Assembly: GCA_030636285.1 (NCBI GenBank)
Contig: DAOVXE010000033.1
Location: forward strand, 1 to 7,794
Length of the DNA stretch: 7,794 bases
Origin: Candidatus Falkowiibacteriota bacterium
GTDB taxonomy: Bacteria > Patescibacteria > ABY1 > BM507 > UBA12075
Reading direction: 5' to 3'
Positions 1 through 6,628 of the stretch are shown here, one piece after another. A program made the translations under genes and the position numbers. Every line of letters starts with the position of its first letter. Position 1 is the stretch's first letter. The notes under the pieces were generated by a model. The model did no database searches. It saw only the letters and a program-made list of their open reading frames with translations, and had not been told where the DNA came from.

Positions 1-57
1 ATATGTTAGGCGACGGAGCTAAAACTCCAACACGGTGCGTTCATAGCCCGCAACTGA

Positions 58-87
58 TAAAAGCATACCATAAATGGTATGCTTTTA
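58..87. terminator. Symmetric terminator-like hairpin
   Basis: The arms TAAAAGCATACC and GGTATGCTTTTA pair perfectly around a short AT loop, giving a 12-bp stem whose outer bases are an A-run on one side and a T-run on the other. It can therefore act as a rho-independent terminator in either direction. On the plus strand it would end whatever lies in 1-57, which is cut by the window edge. On the minus strand it would back up the terminator behind tRNA-Asn. Function is inferred from shape only. Confidence 0.6.
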
Positions 88-200
88 TTATACGAACACG
101 GTGTATCTGGTTACAGAAAATTGGCATTAATAATTTTTTATTAATACATAAAGCTTGTATCCACGAGGCTATTCGGTTCGAATCTATGACCCGCAGAAAC
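88..200 (+). other. AT-rich stretch between two terminators, possible small RNA
   Basis: This 113-bp interval is bounded by two terminator-like hairpins and holds no convincing protein gene. Visible structure includes an 8-bp hairpin at 126-145 (ATTAATAA, loop TTTT, TTATTAAT), a small CTG-GTTA-CAG hairpin just before it, and a possible closing helix between GTGTAT near 102 and ATACAT near 144. Near the right end, GGTTCGAATC resembles a tRNA T-loop, but the flanking bases do not pair as a T-stem and no acceptor partner is visible. The words AACACGGTG and CCCGCA also occur in 1-57, so the two stretches may be diverged copies of one element. I do not recognise an RNA family. Confidence 0.2.
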
Positions 201-240
201 AAATAAAAAACACTGGCAAAAAGCCAGTATTTTTTATTTG
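200..240. terminator. Bidirectional terminator abutting tRNA-Asn
   Basis: An inverted repeat has 18-base arms with one mismatch: CAAATAAAAAACACTGGC on the left and its near complement on the right, around an AAAAA loop. The GC core is ACTGGC/GCCAGT. The flanking runs give a U-tract on either strand, so it can stop the minus-strand tRNA-Asn transcript and any plus-strand RNA from 88-200. The right arm begins at the base directly next to the 3' end of the tRNA, so that transcript has almost no trailer before the hairpin. Confidence 0.8.
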
Positions 241-312
241 CTCCCGGGGTCGGATTCGAACCGACGACCAATTGGTTAACAGCCAACTGCGCTACCGCTG
301 CGCTACCCGGGA
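241..312 (-). tRNA. tRNA-Asn (anticodon GTT)
   Basis: A full cloverleaf folds on the minus strand. The acceptor TCCCGGG pairs with CCCGGGA. The D-arm is GCGC-AGCGGTA-GCGC. The anticodon stem GTTGG/CCAAT encloses the loop CTGTTAA with anticodon GTT. A five-base variable loop is followed by a T-arm GTCGG-TTCGAAT-CCGAC. The discriminator base is G, and U1 with G73 matches the usual bacterial tRNA-Asn pattern. The bases after the discriminator read CAA, so the CCA end is not encoded and must be added enzymatically. The gene is 72 nt. It is separated from dnaE upstream by a terminator, so it should have its own promoter in 313-415, where I could not pick out a convincing -35/-10 pair. Confidence 0.97.
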
Positions 313-362
313 ATGAAACAATTAACAGCTAACTTTTTAACCATTAACAATCACAACAAAAC

Positions 363-399
363 TAAATGTTAACTGTTAAGTGTTAAATGTTAACTGTTA
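363..399. repeat. GTTAA-rich tandem repeat
   Basis: The 16-mer TAAATGTTAACTGTTA occurs at 363-378 and again at 384-399, a 21-bp period with one more GTTAA unit between the copies. The surrounding bases from about 318 are also dense in TTAAC/GTTAA. It lies between the tRNA-Asn start and the dnaE terminator. Short GTTAA-type intergenic repeats of this kind are common in candidate phyla radiation genomes. No function is evident. Confidence 0.75.
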
Positions 400-415
400 T
401 TTAAAACTGTCATCT

Positions 416-436
416 AAAAAACCTGCCTTTTGGCAG
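416..436 (-). terminator. Rho-independent terminator of dnaE
   Basis: Read on the minus strand, CTGCC-AAAA-GGCAG forms a five-bp stem with a four-base loop, followed after one G by TTTTTT. It lies 50 bp past the dnaE stop codon and before the tRNA-Asn gene, so it should separate the two transcription units. The stem is short but GC-rich and the U-tract is clean. Confidence 0.8.
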
Positions 437-486
437 TGATTATATGATACATAATTATTCAAAATTAGTCAATAAAAATTGCAACT

Positions 487-3400
487 TTACGGCTTTATGG
501 CTATTAAATCACCAAATTTAGATTTTAACTCCTTGATTAATGAATCATTATTATTGATCAATGAGCTAATTTGAATTGTTTGTTCTCCATTATCGCCGGG
601 TATTGTTATATATACTTTATTACCGCCGGGAAACCGGTCAAAAATTGATTTAAGCAATGCCATTTTAGACGAATCAAGTATTTTTAAAAAATTTAATTTT
701 AAGTCATTTTTTGCCTTGTAATTATTACTGCCAGGAAAATTTCTTCTGCTGCTTCGCACAGGCTGCGCCTTAAACTTCTTGATTGACTCTTGAATATTAT
801 CCAAAACTATCATCTCAGCCGTGTTAGCTAATATTTTAAACTCCTGATCCTTGTCTGATATCTTTCCCTGGCACAGAATTGTTTCGCCTTCTTGCCAAAT
901 AGAGACAGTGCGCTCAAGCAAATTAGGAAAAACCAAAATCTCAACATTGCCGGTATTGTCTTCAATCTTCACAAATAGCATGGATTTATTGGTGCGCGTC
1001 ATAATCTTCTTTATCTTTGTGATCGTACCGGCAACATTAATCGTTTGATCAGCGCCAAGTTTGGCTATATCACGAAGAGGAGAAGCAATCGCGCCAAGAT
1101 GTTCCTTAAAAGCAGAAAATGGATGCTCGGAAATATAAAGCCCGAGAAGCTCTTTTTCCCACCCAAGCATAATCTGCTGTTCAACAGACGGATGATCTTT
1201 AAGTTGAACTCTGGCAGGGGCTGATACATTTGGCGCGTCGGCAAATAAGCTTATCTGGCCATTAGCGTTATTCCTGGCCATTTCTTTATTATAATTCAAA
1301 AGTAAATCCACGTTTCCTAAAAGTTGTCCGCGTTCGCCGAAATTATCCAATGCCCCGCTTTTTATTAAGCTTTCTAAGGACTTCTTGTTCAAATCTTTGT
1401 CAGTAATCCGTTCAAGAAAATTACTAATATCATGAAAAGGGCCATTGTCCTTGCGGTCTTTGATAATAACCTGGGCAATATTTTCGCCAATATTTTTAAT
1501 CGCGTGAAGGCCAAAGCGTATTGTTTTAACTTTTTCATCCTGACGGGCGGCCTGATTATCAGCGGTTCCGGAAGTAACTACCGTAAACGATTCATAAGAC
1601 TGGTTAATATCCGGGCTGGCAACATTTATTTCCATTCGCTGGCATTCTTCAATCTCAATCGCGACCCGGTCAGTATTCTGCTGGTCGGCTGTTAAAAGCG
1701 CTGCCATAAATTCAGTCGGCCAATGCGCTTTAAGATACGCGGTCTGATAAGCGATCATAGCGTAACACGCGGCATGCGAACGGTTAAAGCCGTAACCGGC
1801 AAAAGGTTCAATAAAAGAAAATATTTTTTTGGCCAAATCACTATTAATTCCATTCTTAACGCAGCCAACGACAAACTTCTCTTTTTGCTCATTAAGCAAT
1901 TTAATAATTTTCTTGCCCACTGCTTTGCGCAAAACATCAGCCTCGGCCATTGTAAAGCCGGCCAGATCGCGCGCCATTTGCATCACCTGCTCCTGATAAA
2001 TCGCCACACCGTAAGTTTTATTTAATATTGGCTCAAGTTTTGGGTGCAAATAAGCCGGTTTCTTTCTGCCCTTTTTGCCGGCAATATAATCAGGGATCCA
2101 TTCCATGGGCCCGGGGCGATAAAGAGCGACCATGGCAATAATATCTTCAAACTCGGTCGGCTTTAATTCCTTTAAGTAGCGCCTCATTCCGCTTGATTCA
2201 AACTGAAACACACCGGTTGTCTGCCCCTCCTGGAACAATTTATAGGCCTCTGGGTCATCCAAAGGAATAGAATCCATTAAAATATCCTGACCGCGGGTGC
2301 TCTTGATTATTTTAATAGCGGATTCAATTATTGTTAAATTCTTAAGACCGAGAAAATCCATTTTGAGCAGCCCCAAATCCTCAATCGGATGAAGAGAATA
2401 TTGGGAAACCACGGTTCGGTCCGAAGAAGAAGCGTATTGCAAAGGCACATGATCTGTAAGAGGATCTTTGGTAATTAAAACTCCGCAAGCATGGGTAGAG
2501 GCATGCCTGGCCACTCCTTCCAAACGGCGTGCAAAATTAATTATTTGCTTAGCGTCAGCTTCATTATTATATATATCGCGCACTTCAGGAACATTCTTGA
2601 TCGCTTCATCCAGCTTGGTAAACATCGGTATGGCCTTGGCGATCCGATCACAATAATCATAGCTTACCCCCAGCACCCGCCCCACATCCCTTACAGCCGC
2701 TCGCGCCGCCATAGTGCCAAAGGTTATGATCTGGGCAACCCGATCCTTGCCATACTTATCTTCCACGTACCTGAGCACTTCATCCCGCCTGATATCGGCA
2801 AAATCAAGATCAATATCAGGCATTTCATTCCGGTCAGGGTTTAAAAAACGCTCAAAGATCAAGCCGTATTTTATCGGGTCTATATCAGTGATATTGGTTA
2901 AATAACAAACCAAAGAACCGGCCGCGCTCCCCCGTCCCGGACCAACGATTATCCCGTTATCCTTGGACCAATTTACAAAATCAGCGACAATCAGCAAGTA
3001 CGAAGAAAAACCCATATCTTTAATTACTCCAAGCTCAAAATTCATACGCTCTTTAAGCTCATTATTAGCCGCTTCATAGGTGGTATTATACCTTTTTTTA
3101 AGACCGTCTTCGCATAATTTTCGTAAATAAGAATTATCATCAAGGCCGGACGGCACTTTAAAATACGGCAATTGAATTTTTCCCAGTTCAATCTCTACAT
3201 TGCATTTATTAACGATTTCAAGGGTATTATCAATCGCTTCCGGCACATCCTTAAACACTTCTATCATTTCCCGCGCCGGGCGATAAGAAAAATTCGCGCC
3301 GGTCATATTCATCCGATTCGTGTCTTCTTTCTTTTTTTTGTTCTGCAAACAAAGAAGAATATCCTGAGCCTCATCGTCCTCTTGATTTAAATAGTGTACA

Positions 3401-4020
3401 TCATTGGTTGCCACCAGCGGGATATCAAGCTTGCGTGAAAACTTAATTAACTGCTCGTTAACCACCGGCTGCTCCGGCAGCTCCGGGTGGTGCATAAGTT
3501 CAAGATAAAAATTTCCTTTGCCAAAAAGATCATGGTACTCTTTTATCCGTTTCTCGGCTTTTTCTATTTTACCATGTTTGATCAAGGTTGGAATCTCTCC
3601 GCCCAGACAAGCGGTGCAGGCGATCAGGCCTTGGTGGTATTTTTTAAGAACCTCCCAGTCAATCCGCGGTTTATAATAAAATCCTTCCAGATGCGCGATT
3701 GAGGTTAATTTGATCAAATTTTTATAGCCCTGATTATTTTTGGCCAAAAGCAGAATATGATAGTTGGTTTTTTCGTGTTCGCGCGTTAATTTATCCGCGC
3801 GAGAGCCAGGCGCCAAATACGCTTCCACGCCGATTATCGGCTTAATTCCGGCCTGTTTGCACTTTTGATAAAACTCAATCACGCCATACATAACACCGTG
3901 GTCGGTGATAGCGACCGCCTGCGATCCGTCTTGTTTAACGGCCTTGATCAGTTCGTCAATTTTAGTTAGTCCGTCCAAAAGAGAATAATGGGTATGGACA
4001 TGGAGATGCGCAAACTTCAT
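487..4020 (-). CDS. dnaE: DNA polymerase III subunit alpha (DnaE1 type)
   Basis: This is the catalytic subunit of the replicative DNA polymerase, 1177 aa and full length for the family. An N-terminal PHP domain (about 1-270) starts with the H7-x-H9 motif. The polymerase core carries GPGRGS at 360-365, PDIDLDF at 401-407 with D402 and D404, and the third catalytic aspartate D555 in MDFLGL. Helix-hairpin-helix segments lie around 835-900. A clamp-binding motif QISLF sits at 922-926, an OB-fold at about 990-1065, and a C-terminal domain to the end. PHP metal-site positions that E. coli has lost look retained here: TDHG (D40, H41), E66, H88, C138, and D207/H209 in NDVHY. That suggests a metal-dependent 3'-5' exonuclease, which is an inference. 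The ATG at 4020 gives the standard N-terminus. No Shine-Dalgarno site precedes it, and the upstream 214 bp are full of repeats. Confidence 0.98.
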   Translation of the reverse strand: MKFAHLHVHTHYSLLDGLTKIDELIKAVKQDGSQAVAITDHGVMYGVIEFYQKCKQAGIKPIIGVEAYLAPGSRADKLTREHEKTNYHILLLAKNNQGYKNLIKLTSIAHLEGFYYKPRIDWEVLKKYHQGLIACTACLGGEIPTLIKHGKIEKAEKRIKEYHDLFGKGNFYLELMHHPELPEQPVVNEQLIKFSRKLDIPLVATNDVHYLNQEDDEAQDILLCLQNKKKKEDTNRMNMTGANFSYRPAREMIEVFKDVPEAIDNTLEIVNKCNVEIELGKIQLPYFKVPSGLDDNSYLRKLCEDGLKKRYNTTYEAANNELKERMNFELGVIKDMGFSSYLLIVADFVNWSKDNGIIVGPGRGSAAGSLVCYLTNITDIDPIKYGLIFERFLNPDRNEMPDIDLDFADIRRDEVLRYVEDKYGKDRVAQIITFGTMAARAAVRDVGRVLGVSYDYCDRIAKAIPMFTKLDEAIKNVPEVRDIYNNEADAKQIINFARRLEGVARHASTHACGVLITKDPLTDHVPLQYASSSDRTVVSQYSLHPIEDLGLLKMDFLGLKNLTIIESAIKIIKSTRGQDILMDSIPLDDPEAYKLFQEGQTTGVFQFESSGMRRYLKELKPTEFEDIIAMVALYRPGPMEWIPDYIAGKKGRKKPAYLHPKLEPILNKTYGVAIYQEQVMQMARDLAGFTMAEADVLRKAVGKKIIKLLNEQKEKFVVGCVKNGINSDLAKKIFSFIEPFAGYGFNRSHAACYAMIAYQTAYLKAHWPTEFMAALLTADQQNTDRVAIEIEECQRMEINVASPDINQSYESFTVVTSGTADNQAARQDEKVKTIRFGLHAIKNIGENIAQVIIKDRKDNGPFHDISNFLERITDKDLNKKSLESLIKSGALDNFGERGQLLGNVDLLLNYNKEMARNNANGQISLFADAPNVSAPARVQLKDHPSVEQQIMLGWEKELLGLYISEHPFSAFKEHLGAIASPLRDIAKLGADQTINVAGTITKIKKIMTRTNKSMLFVKIEDNTGNVEILVFPNLLERTVSIWQEGETILCQGKISDKDQEFKILANTAEMIVLDNIQESIKKFKAQPVRSSRRNFPGSNNYKAKNDLKLNFLKILDSSKMALLKSIFDRFPGGNKVYITIPGDNGEQTIQISSLINNNDSLIKELKSKFGDLIAIKP

Positions 4021-4022
4021 GG

Positions 4023-4039
4023 TTACGAATTACGAATTA
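4023..4039. repeat. TTACGAA tandem repeat before dnaE
   Basis: Two and a half perfect units of TTACGAA lie immediately upstream of the dnaE start codon, where a ribosome binding site would be expected. A related TACGAAT recurs near 4082. Such short TTACGAA runs are frequent in intergenic DNA of Parcubacteria-like genomes. The placement means dnaE has no recognisable Shine-Dalgarno sequence. Confidence 0.75.
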
Positions 4040-4046
4040 AATACCT

Positions 4047-4076
4047 GCCCGCAGTGCTACAGCGTTGCAGGCGGGC
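4047..4076. repeat. GC-rich hairpin with GCCCGC/GCGGGC arms
   Basis: The perfect six-base arms GCCCGC (4047-4052) and GCGGGC (4071-4076) enclose an 18-base interior that can partly pair further. This GC-rich island stands out from the AT-rich spacer around it and looks like a dispersed intergenic hairpin element. It lies in the presumed leader of dnaE, about 27 bp upstream of the start codon. There is no T-run after it, so it is not a standard terminator. Confidence 0.6.
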
Positions 4077-4101
4077 GAATCTACGAATACTTTTCATTGA
4101 A

Positions 4102-4191
4102 TGTCATCCTGAACGAAGCGCTAGCGGAGTGAAGGATCTCGCCTGTACATTCACGGAATTCTTCTCCGCCAGCTGGCGGATCAGAATGACA
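4102..4191. repeat. REP/MITE-like inverted-repeat element
   Basis: The 90-bp element is bounded by TGTCATCCTGA (4102-4112) and TCAGAATGACA (4181-4191), inverted repeats that match at 10 of 11 positions. Inside are the perfect palindromes CGCTAGCG (4119-4126) and TCCGCCAGCTGGCGGA (4165-4180). The word TGTCATCCTGAACGAAGCG followed by GAAGGATCT belongs to a widespread dispersed bacterial repeat that I recognise from several phyla. There is no coding capacity. It sits between the glycosyltransferase and dnaE and may be a non-autonomous mobile or REP-like sequence. Mobility is inferred. Confidence 0.65.
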
Positions 4192-4234
4192 ATATTTTTT
4201 TATGGAATTTTTTTCAATAACTCTAAATTATATT

Positions 4235-5518
4235 TTAATCTGTATATGTTATTACCTTCAAAGTTTTTCCCGCGGTTTTTTCCCAACTGAAATCTTTTAC
4301 TCGTTCTAATCCTTTTTCTATTAACCGTGCTTGTAATTTCTTGTCGCTTACTATTTTTGTTAATGCTTCCGCGATTGACAGCGCGTAGTTGGGATTGAAT
4401 AAGAGTCCGGCGTTGCCGAGTACTTCGGGAATAGATGTAACCTCAGAAGCGGCAATCGGAACACCGCAAGCCATGGCCTGCAGTAAAGGAATGCCAAAAC
4501 CCTCATAAAGAGAGGGCAAAACAAAAACACTGGCGGCTGAGTAAAGATACGGCACATCGTCTTCTTCTACCCAGCCGGGCATTACCACATCCCTGACCAG
4601 ATCAAACTCACGGATCATATATTTTGTTTCATCATAGCCATAGCCGGCATCGCCGGCGAGAACTAATTTTTCTTTCATCCCGGGATTATTTTCCTTCATG
4701 ATCGCGAATGCCTCAATCAGGGCCGGAATATTTTTTTTGCTCTCGATCCGGCCGATATAAAATATATAAGGCGGCTCAATCCCATATTTAGCCAATACTT
4801 TATTAATTGCCGCTGGATCATCTATCGGCTTATATAAAAATTCATTGTAGCCGTTAGGTACAACCGTTACCTTATTTATATTAACGCTATAAAACTCTTT
4901 TATATCGCGCTTGGTAAACTCAGAAATAGTTATTATCCGGTCAGCTTTGCTAAGGGCAAAATCAGTGGACCATTTTAAATAATCCGAGGTGTTGGCCTGA
5001 TATCGTCCTTGCGTAAATAAACGAACAATTAAATTTAAAAAACGCCGCTGCCGTATGTTCTCCGGACCCATTTGGGCGGCATCATAGACAGTAAATCGGC
5101 GTTCATAGCCAATATCATGGATCGTAACCACGCTGCGCCTGGGATGAATAAAGGGCAGGGTGTGGGAAGGAACAAATAGTATATCAGGACAATGAAAAAG
5201 CATCTCCAGTGAAAAACGGCCCTGGGTCCAGAGAAAATTAAAAGGCCAATTCAACATCTTGGCTTTAAAATTATTACCAGGAGATTTAATGATCTGATAC
5301 CCGTCATTATCAAAACGCGTTTTCATTGGCGGACAGGAAGGATCAAATTGCCTGGTAGTCAAATCCAGCAAACCGCCTTTAAGCGGCTTGTCAGTATAAA
5401 GTATATACTGATTTTTTTGATCCAGCTTGGCTATCCAGCGAATCAAATAATACGAATACCATTCGGTTCCGGTCTTATGATCGCGATTGGCTCGGCTGGC
5501 GTCAATTCCTATAATCAT
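4235..5518 (-). CDS. GT4-family glycosyltransferase
   Basis: This GT-B fold glycosyltransferase (427 aa) probably transfers a sugar from a nucleotide-sugar donor to a cell-surface glycan. The N-terminal domain (about 1-200) begins MIIGIDASRA and contains TGTEWYSYYL, VVTIHDIGYERRF and ADRIITISEFTKRDI, as in GT4 enzymes related to mannosyl- or rhamnosyltransferases. The C-terminal donor domain has FYIGRIESKKN (R257 with K261/K262 at the phosphate site) and EGFGIPLLQAMACGVPIAAS followed by SIPEVLGNAGLLF. The usual E-x7-E motif reads E339...Q347, so its second glutamate is a glutamine. No signal peptide or membrane segment is seen. The substrate cannot be told from sequence. The gene lies 44 bp behind mreB in the same direction, so cotranscription is likely. 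There is no Shine-Dalgarno site before the ATG, and no clear terminator after the stop. Confidence 0.93.
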   Translation of the reverse strand: MIIGIDASRANRDHKTGTEWYSYYLIRWIAKLDQKNQYILYTDKPLKGGLLDLTTRQFDPSCPPMKTRFDNDGYQIIKSPGNNFKAKMLNWPFNFLWTQGRFSLEMLFHCPDILFVPSHTLPFIHPRRSVVTIHDIGYERRFTVYDAAQMGPENIRQRRFLNLIVRLFTQGRYQANTSDYLKWSTDFALSKADRIITISEFTKRDIKEFYSVNINKVTVVPNGYNEFLYKPIDDPAAINKVLAKYGIEPPYIFYIGRIESKKNIPALIEAFAIMKENNPGMKEKLVLAGDAGYGYDETKYMIREFDLVRDVVMPGWVEEDDVPYLYSAASVFVLPSLYEGFGIPLLQAMACGVPIAASEVTSIPEVLGNAGLLFNPNYALSIAEALTKIVSDKKLQARLIEKGLERVKDFSWEKTAGKTLKVITYTD

Positions 5519-5529
5519 AATATTAGGTT

Positions 5530-5557
5530 AGTAGGAAAGTAGGGCTGCCAACCTACT
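5530..5557. repeat. Inverted repeat in the mreB-glycosyltransferase spacer
   Basis: AGTAGG (5530-5535) pairs with CCTACT (5552-5557). A second AGTAGGG copy at 5538-5544 offers an alternative pairing, TAGGG with CCCTA at 5561-5565, which reaches the mreB stop codon. No U-tract follows on the minus strand, so it is unlikely to terminate. It could stabilise or process a shared mreB-glycosyltransferase transcript. Role unproven. Confidence 0.4.
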
Positions 5558-5562
5558 CTTCC

Positions 5563-6570
5563 CTATTTTGTAGCTAAAATACTGCGTTTATAACTATCCA
5601 AATTATCCAGAGCAATTCCAGTGCCTTTGGCCACGCACAACATGGCATCGTCAGCCAAGTAGGCCGGTACACCGGTGGCGCGCGATAATAATTGCTCAAA
5701 ATTTCGGAGCAGCGAACTGCCGCCGGAAAGAACCATTCCTTTGTCCATAATATCAGCGGCCAGTTCGGGCGGAGTATCGTGCAGAACTTTCTTGGCGGCG
5801 TTAATTACCGCTTCCAGCTCATTCTGCAAAGCATCAGTTACGTCGCCACTGGTAACGGTAATGCTGCGCGGCAAGCCGGTTAGAATATCACGCCCCCGTA
5901 TTTCGTAGCTTAATTTGTTCTCTAGAAATAGGGCTGAACCGATATTGATTTTGGTTTCTTCGGCAGTACGTTCACCGATTGCCAGATTATACTTCTTGCG
6001 GATATATTCAATGATCGCTTCATCAAATTTATTGCCGCCCACCCGGACCGATATTGAGGAAACAATACCGCCCAACGATATTACCGCCATTTCCGCGGTG
6101 CCGCCGCCGATATCAATTATCATGTGGCCGCTGGCCGAGCCGATCGGAATATCGGCTCCGATCGCGGCGGCAACCGGCTCTTTAATAATATAAGCGGCCT
6201 TGGCGCCGGCGGCGATCGTGGCATCTATCACGGCCCGACGCTCAGTGCTTGATATGCCGGCCGGAACCGCTACCATTACTTCGGGGCGGAAAAGCTTTAC
6301 CCCGCCGACCGCCTTATTAATAAAATACCTAAGCATCGCTTCGGTAGTGCGATAATCGGCGATTACCCCGTCTTTTAGCGGTTTAACCGCAATAATGCTG
6401 TCAGGAGTGCGCCCGAGCATGTCTTTGGCCTCATTGCCGACCGCTAATATTTTTTTGTCATTAACCGACACGGCCACAACGCTGGGCTCATTAATCACAA
6501 TCCCGCGTTTAGGCAGATGAACTAAAGTATAAGTAGTGCCAAGGTCAATTCCAATTCTTTTGATAAACAT
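5563..6570 (-). CDS. mreB: Rod shape-determining protein MreB
   Basis: This bacterial actin homologue (335 aa, normal length) polymerises on ATP along the inner membrane face and guides side-wall peptidoglycan synthesis. The actin-fold nucleotide site is complete: phosphate-1 loop DLGTT starting at D9, KEPVAAAIGA around 130, phosphate-2 loop DIGGGT at 153-158, the MreB signature VRVGGNKFDEAIIEYIRKKYNL with ERTAEETKINIG, and the adenosine motif VLSGGSSLLRNF near 280. The start fits the family because the ATG lies eight residues before D9. It is preceded by a candidate promoter and a leader of about 50 nt without a Shine-Dalgarno site. The next gene is a glycosyltransferase; mreC, mreD and the rod-complex enzymes are not in the window. 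The stop is TAG. The tight family match makes other actin-like ATPases unlikely. Confidence 0.97.
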   Translation of the reverse strand: MFIKRIGIDLGTTYTLVHLPKRGIVINEPSVVAVSVNDKKILAVGNEAKDMLGRTPDSIIAVKPLKDGVIADYRTTEAMLRYFINKAVGGVKLFRPEVMVAVPAGISSTERRAVIDATIAAGAKAAYIIKEPVAAAIGADIPIGSASGHMIIDIGGGTAEMAVISLGGIVSSISVRVGGNKFDEAIIEYIRKKYNLAIGERTAEETKINIGSALFLENKLSYEIRGRDILTGLPRSITVTSGDVTDALQNELEAVINAAKKVLHDTPPELAADIMDKGMVLSGGSSLLRNFEQLLSRATGVPAYLADDAMLCVAKGTGIALDNLDSYKRSILATK

Positions 6571-6587
6571 ATATTAAAACATAATCC

Positions 6588-6615
6588 AGCCTAATATGCA
6601 ATAAAATTTTAGGCT
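6588..6615 (-). repeat. Inverted repeat in mreB leader
   Basis: AGCCTAA (6588-6594) and TTAGGCT (6609-6615) pair perfectly around a 14-base AT-rich loop. The repeat lies between the candidate mreB promoter and the start codon, ending 18 bases before the ATG. It could be an mRNA leader hairpin or an operator. The short arms make chance possible. Confidence 0.35.
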
Positions 6616-6628
6616 AATCAATTCTTTT

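Noticed and set aside
16..51. GGAG-CTAAAA-CTCC hairpin plus a TTCATAG loop as the 3' half of a tRNA cut by the window edge
   Set aside because: The putative T-stem GTGCG/CCCGC has a mismatch, the T-loop lacks the conserved A at position 58, and the hairpin loop has six bases rather than seven. Too weak to call without the sequence to the left.
160..195. A tRNA-like 3' end (GGTTCGAATC followed by ACCCGC) on the plus strand
   Set aside because: The bases on either side of the T-loop-like word do not form a five-bp T-stem, and no matching acceptor or anticodon arm exists upstream. ATTCGGTTCGAAT is simply a small palindrome.
41..286. An open minus-strand frame of 81 codons starting MAVNQLVVGSNPTPGANK
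   Set aside because: Its start lies inside the tRNA-Asn gene (the SNPTPG string is tRNA T-arm sequence read as protein) and it runs through two terminator hairpins, so it is a tRNA shadow.
363..399. The GTTAA repeat as a CRISPR array or an origin iteron cluster
   Set aside because: There are only two clear copies, the spacing is 5 bp, and no unique spacers, cas genes, dnaA or DnaA boxes are present.
1723..2025. A 100-codon plus-strand frame opposite dnaE
   Set aside because: It lies wholly antisense to the conserved polymerase core of dnaE, has no ribosome binding site and no family resemblance.
4165..4180. The TCCGCCAGCTGGCGGA palindrome as terminator of the glycosyltransferase gene
   Set aside because: The stem is strong, but no T-run follows it on the minus strand. 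It fits better as part of the dispersed inverted-repeat element.
4227..4232. TATAAT on the minus strand just past the glycosyltransferase stop as a dnaE promoter
   Set aside because: No acceptable -35 lies 16-18 bp upstream, and the leader would cross the whole repeat region; left uncalled.
3988..4290. A 100-codon plus-strand frame crossing the dnaE-glycosyltransferase gap
   Set aside because: It spans the dnaE start, three repeat elements and the end of the glycosyltransferase; the encoded string includes CHPERSASGVKDL, the familiar translation of the dispersed repeat rather than a protein.
5915..6193. A 92-codon plus-strand frame opposite mreB
   Set aside because: It is antisense to conserved MreB motifs including DIGGGT; its proline and isoleucine richness mirrors the reverse complement of MreB codons.
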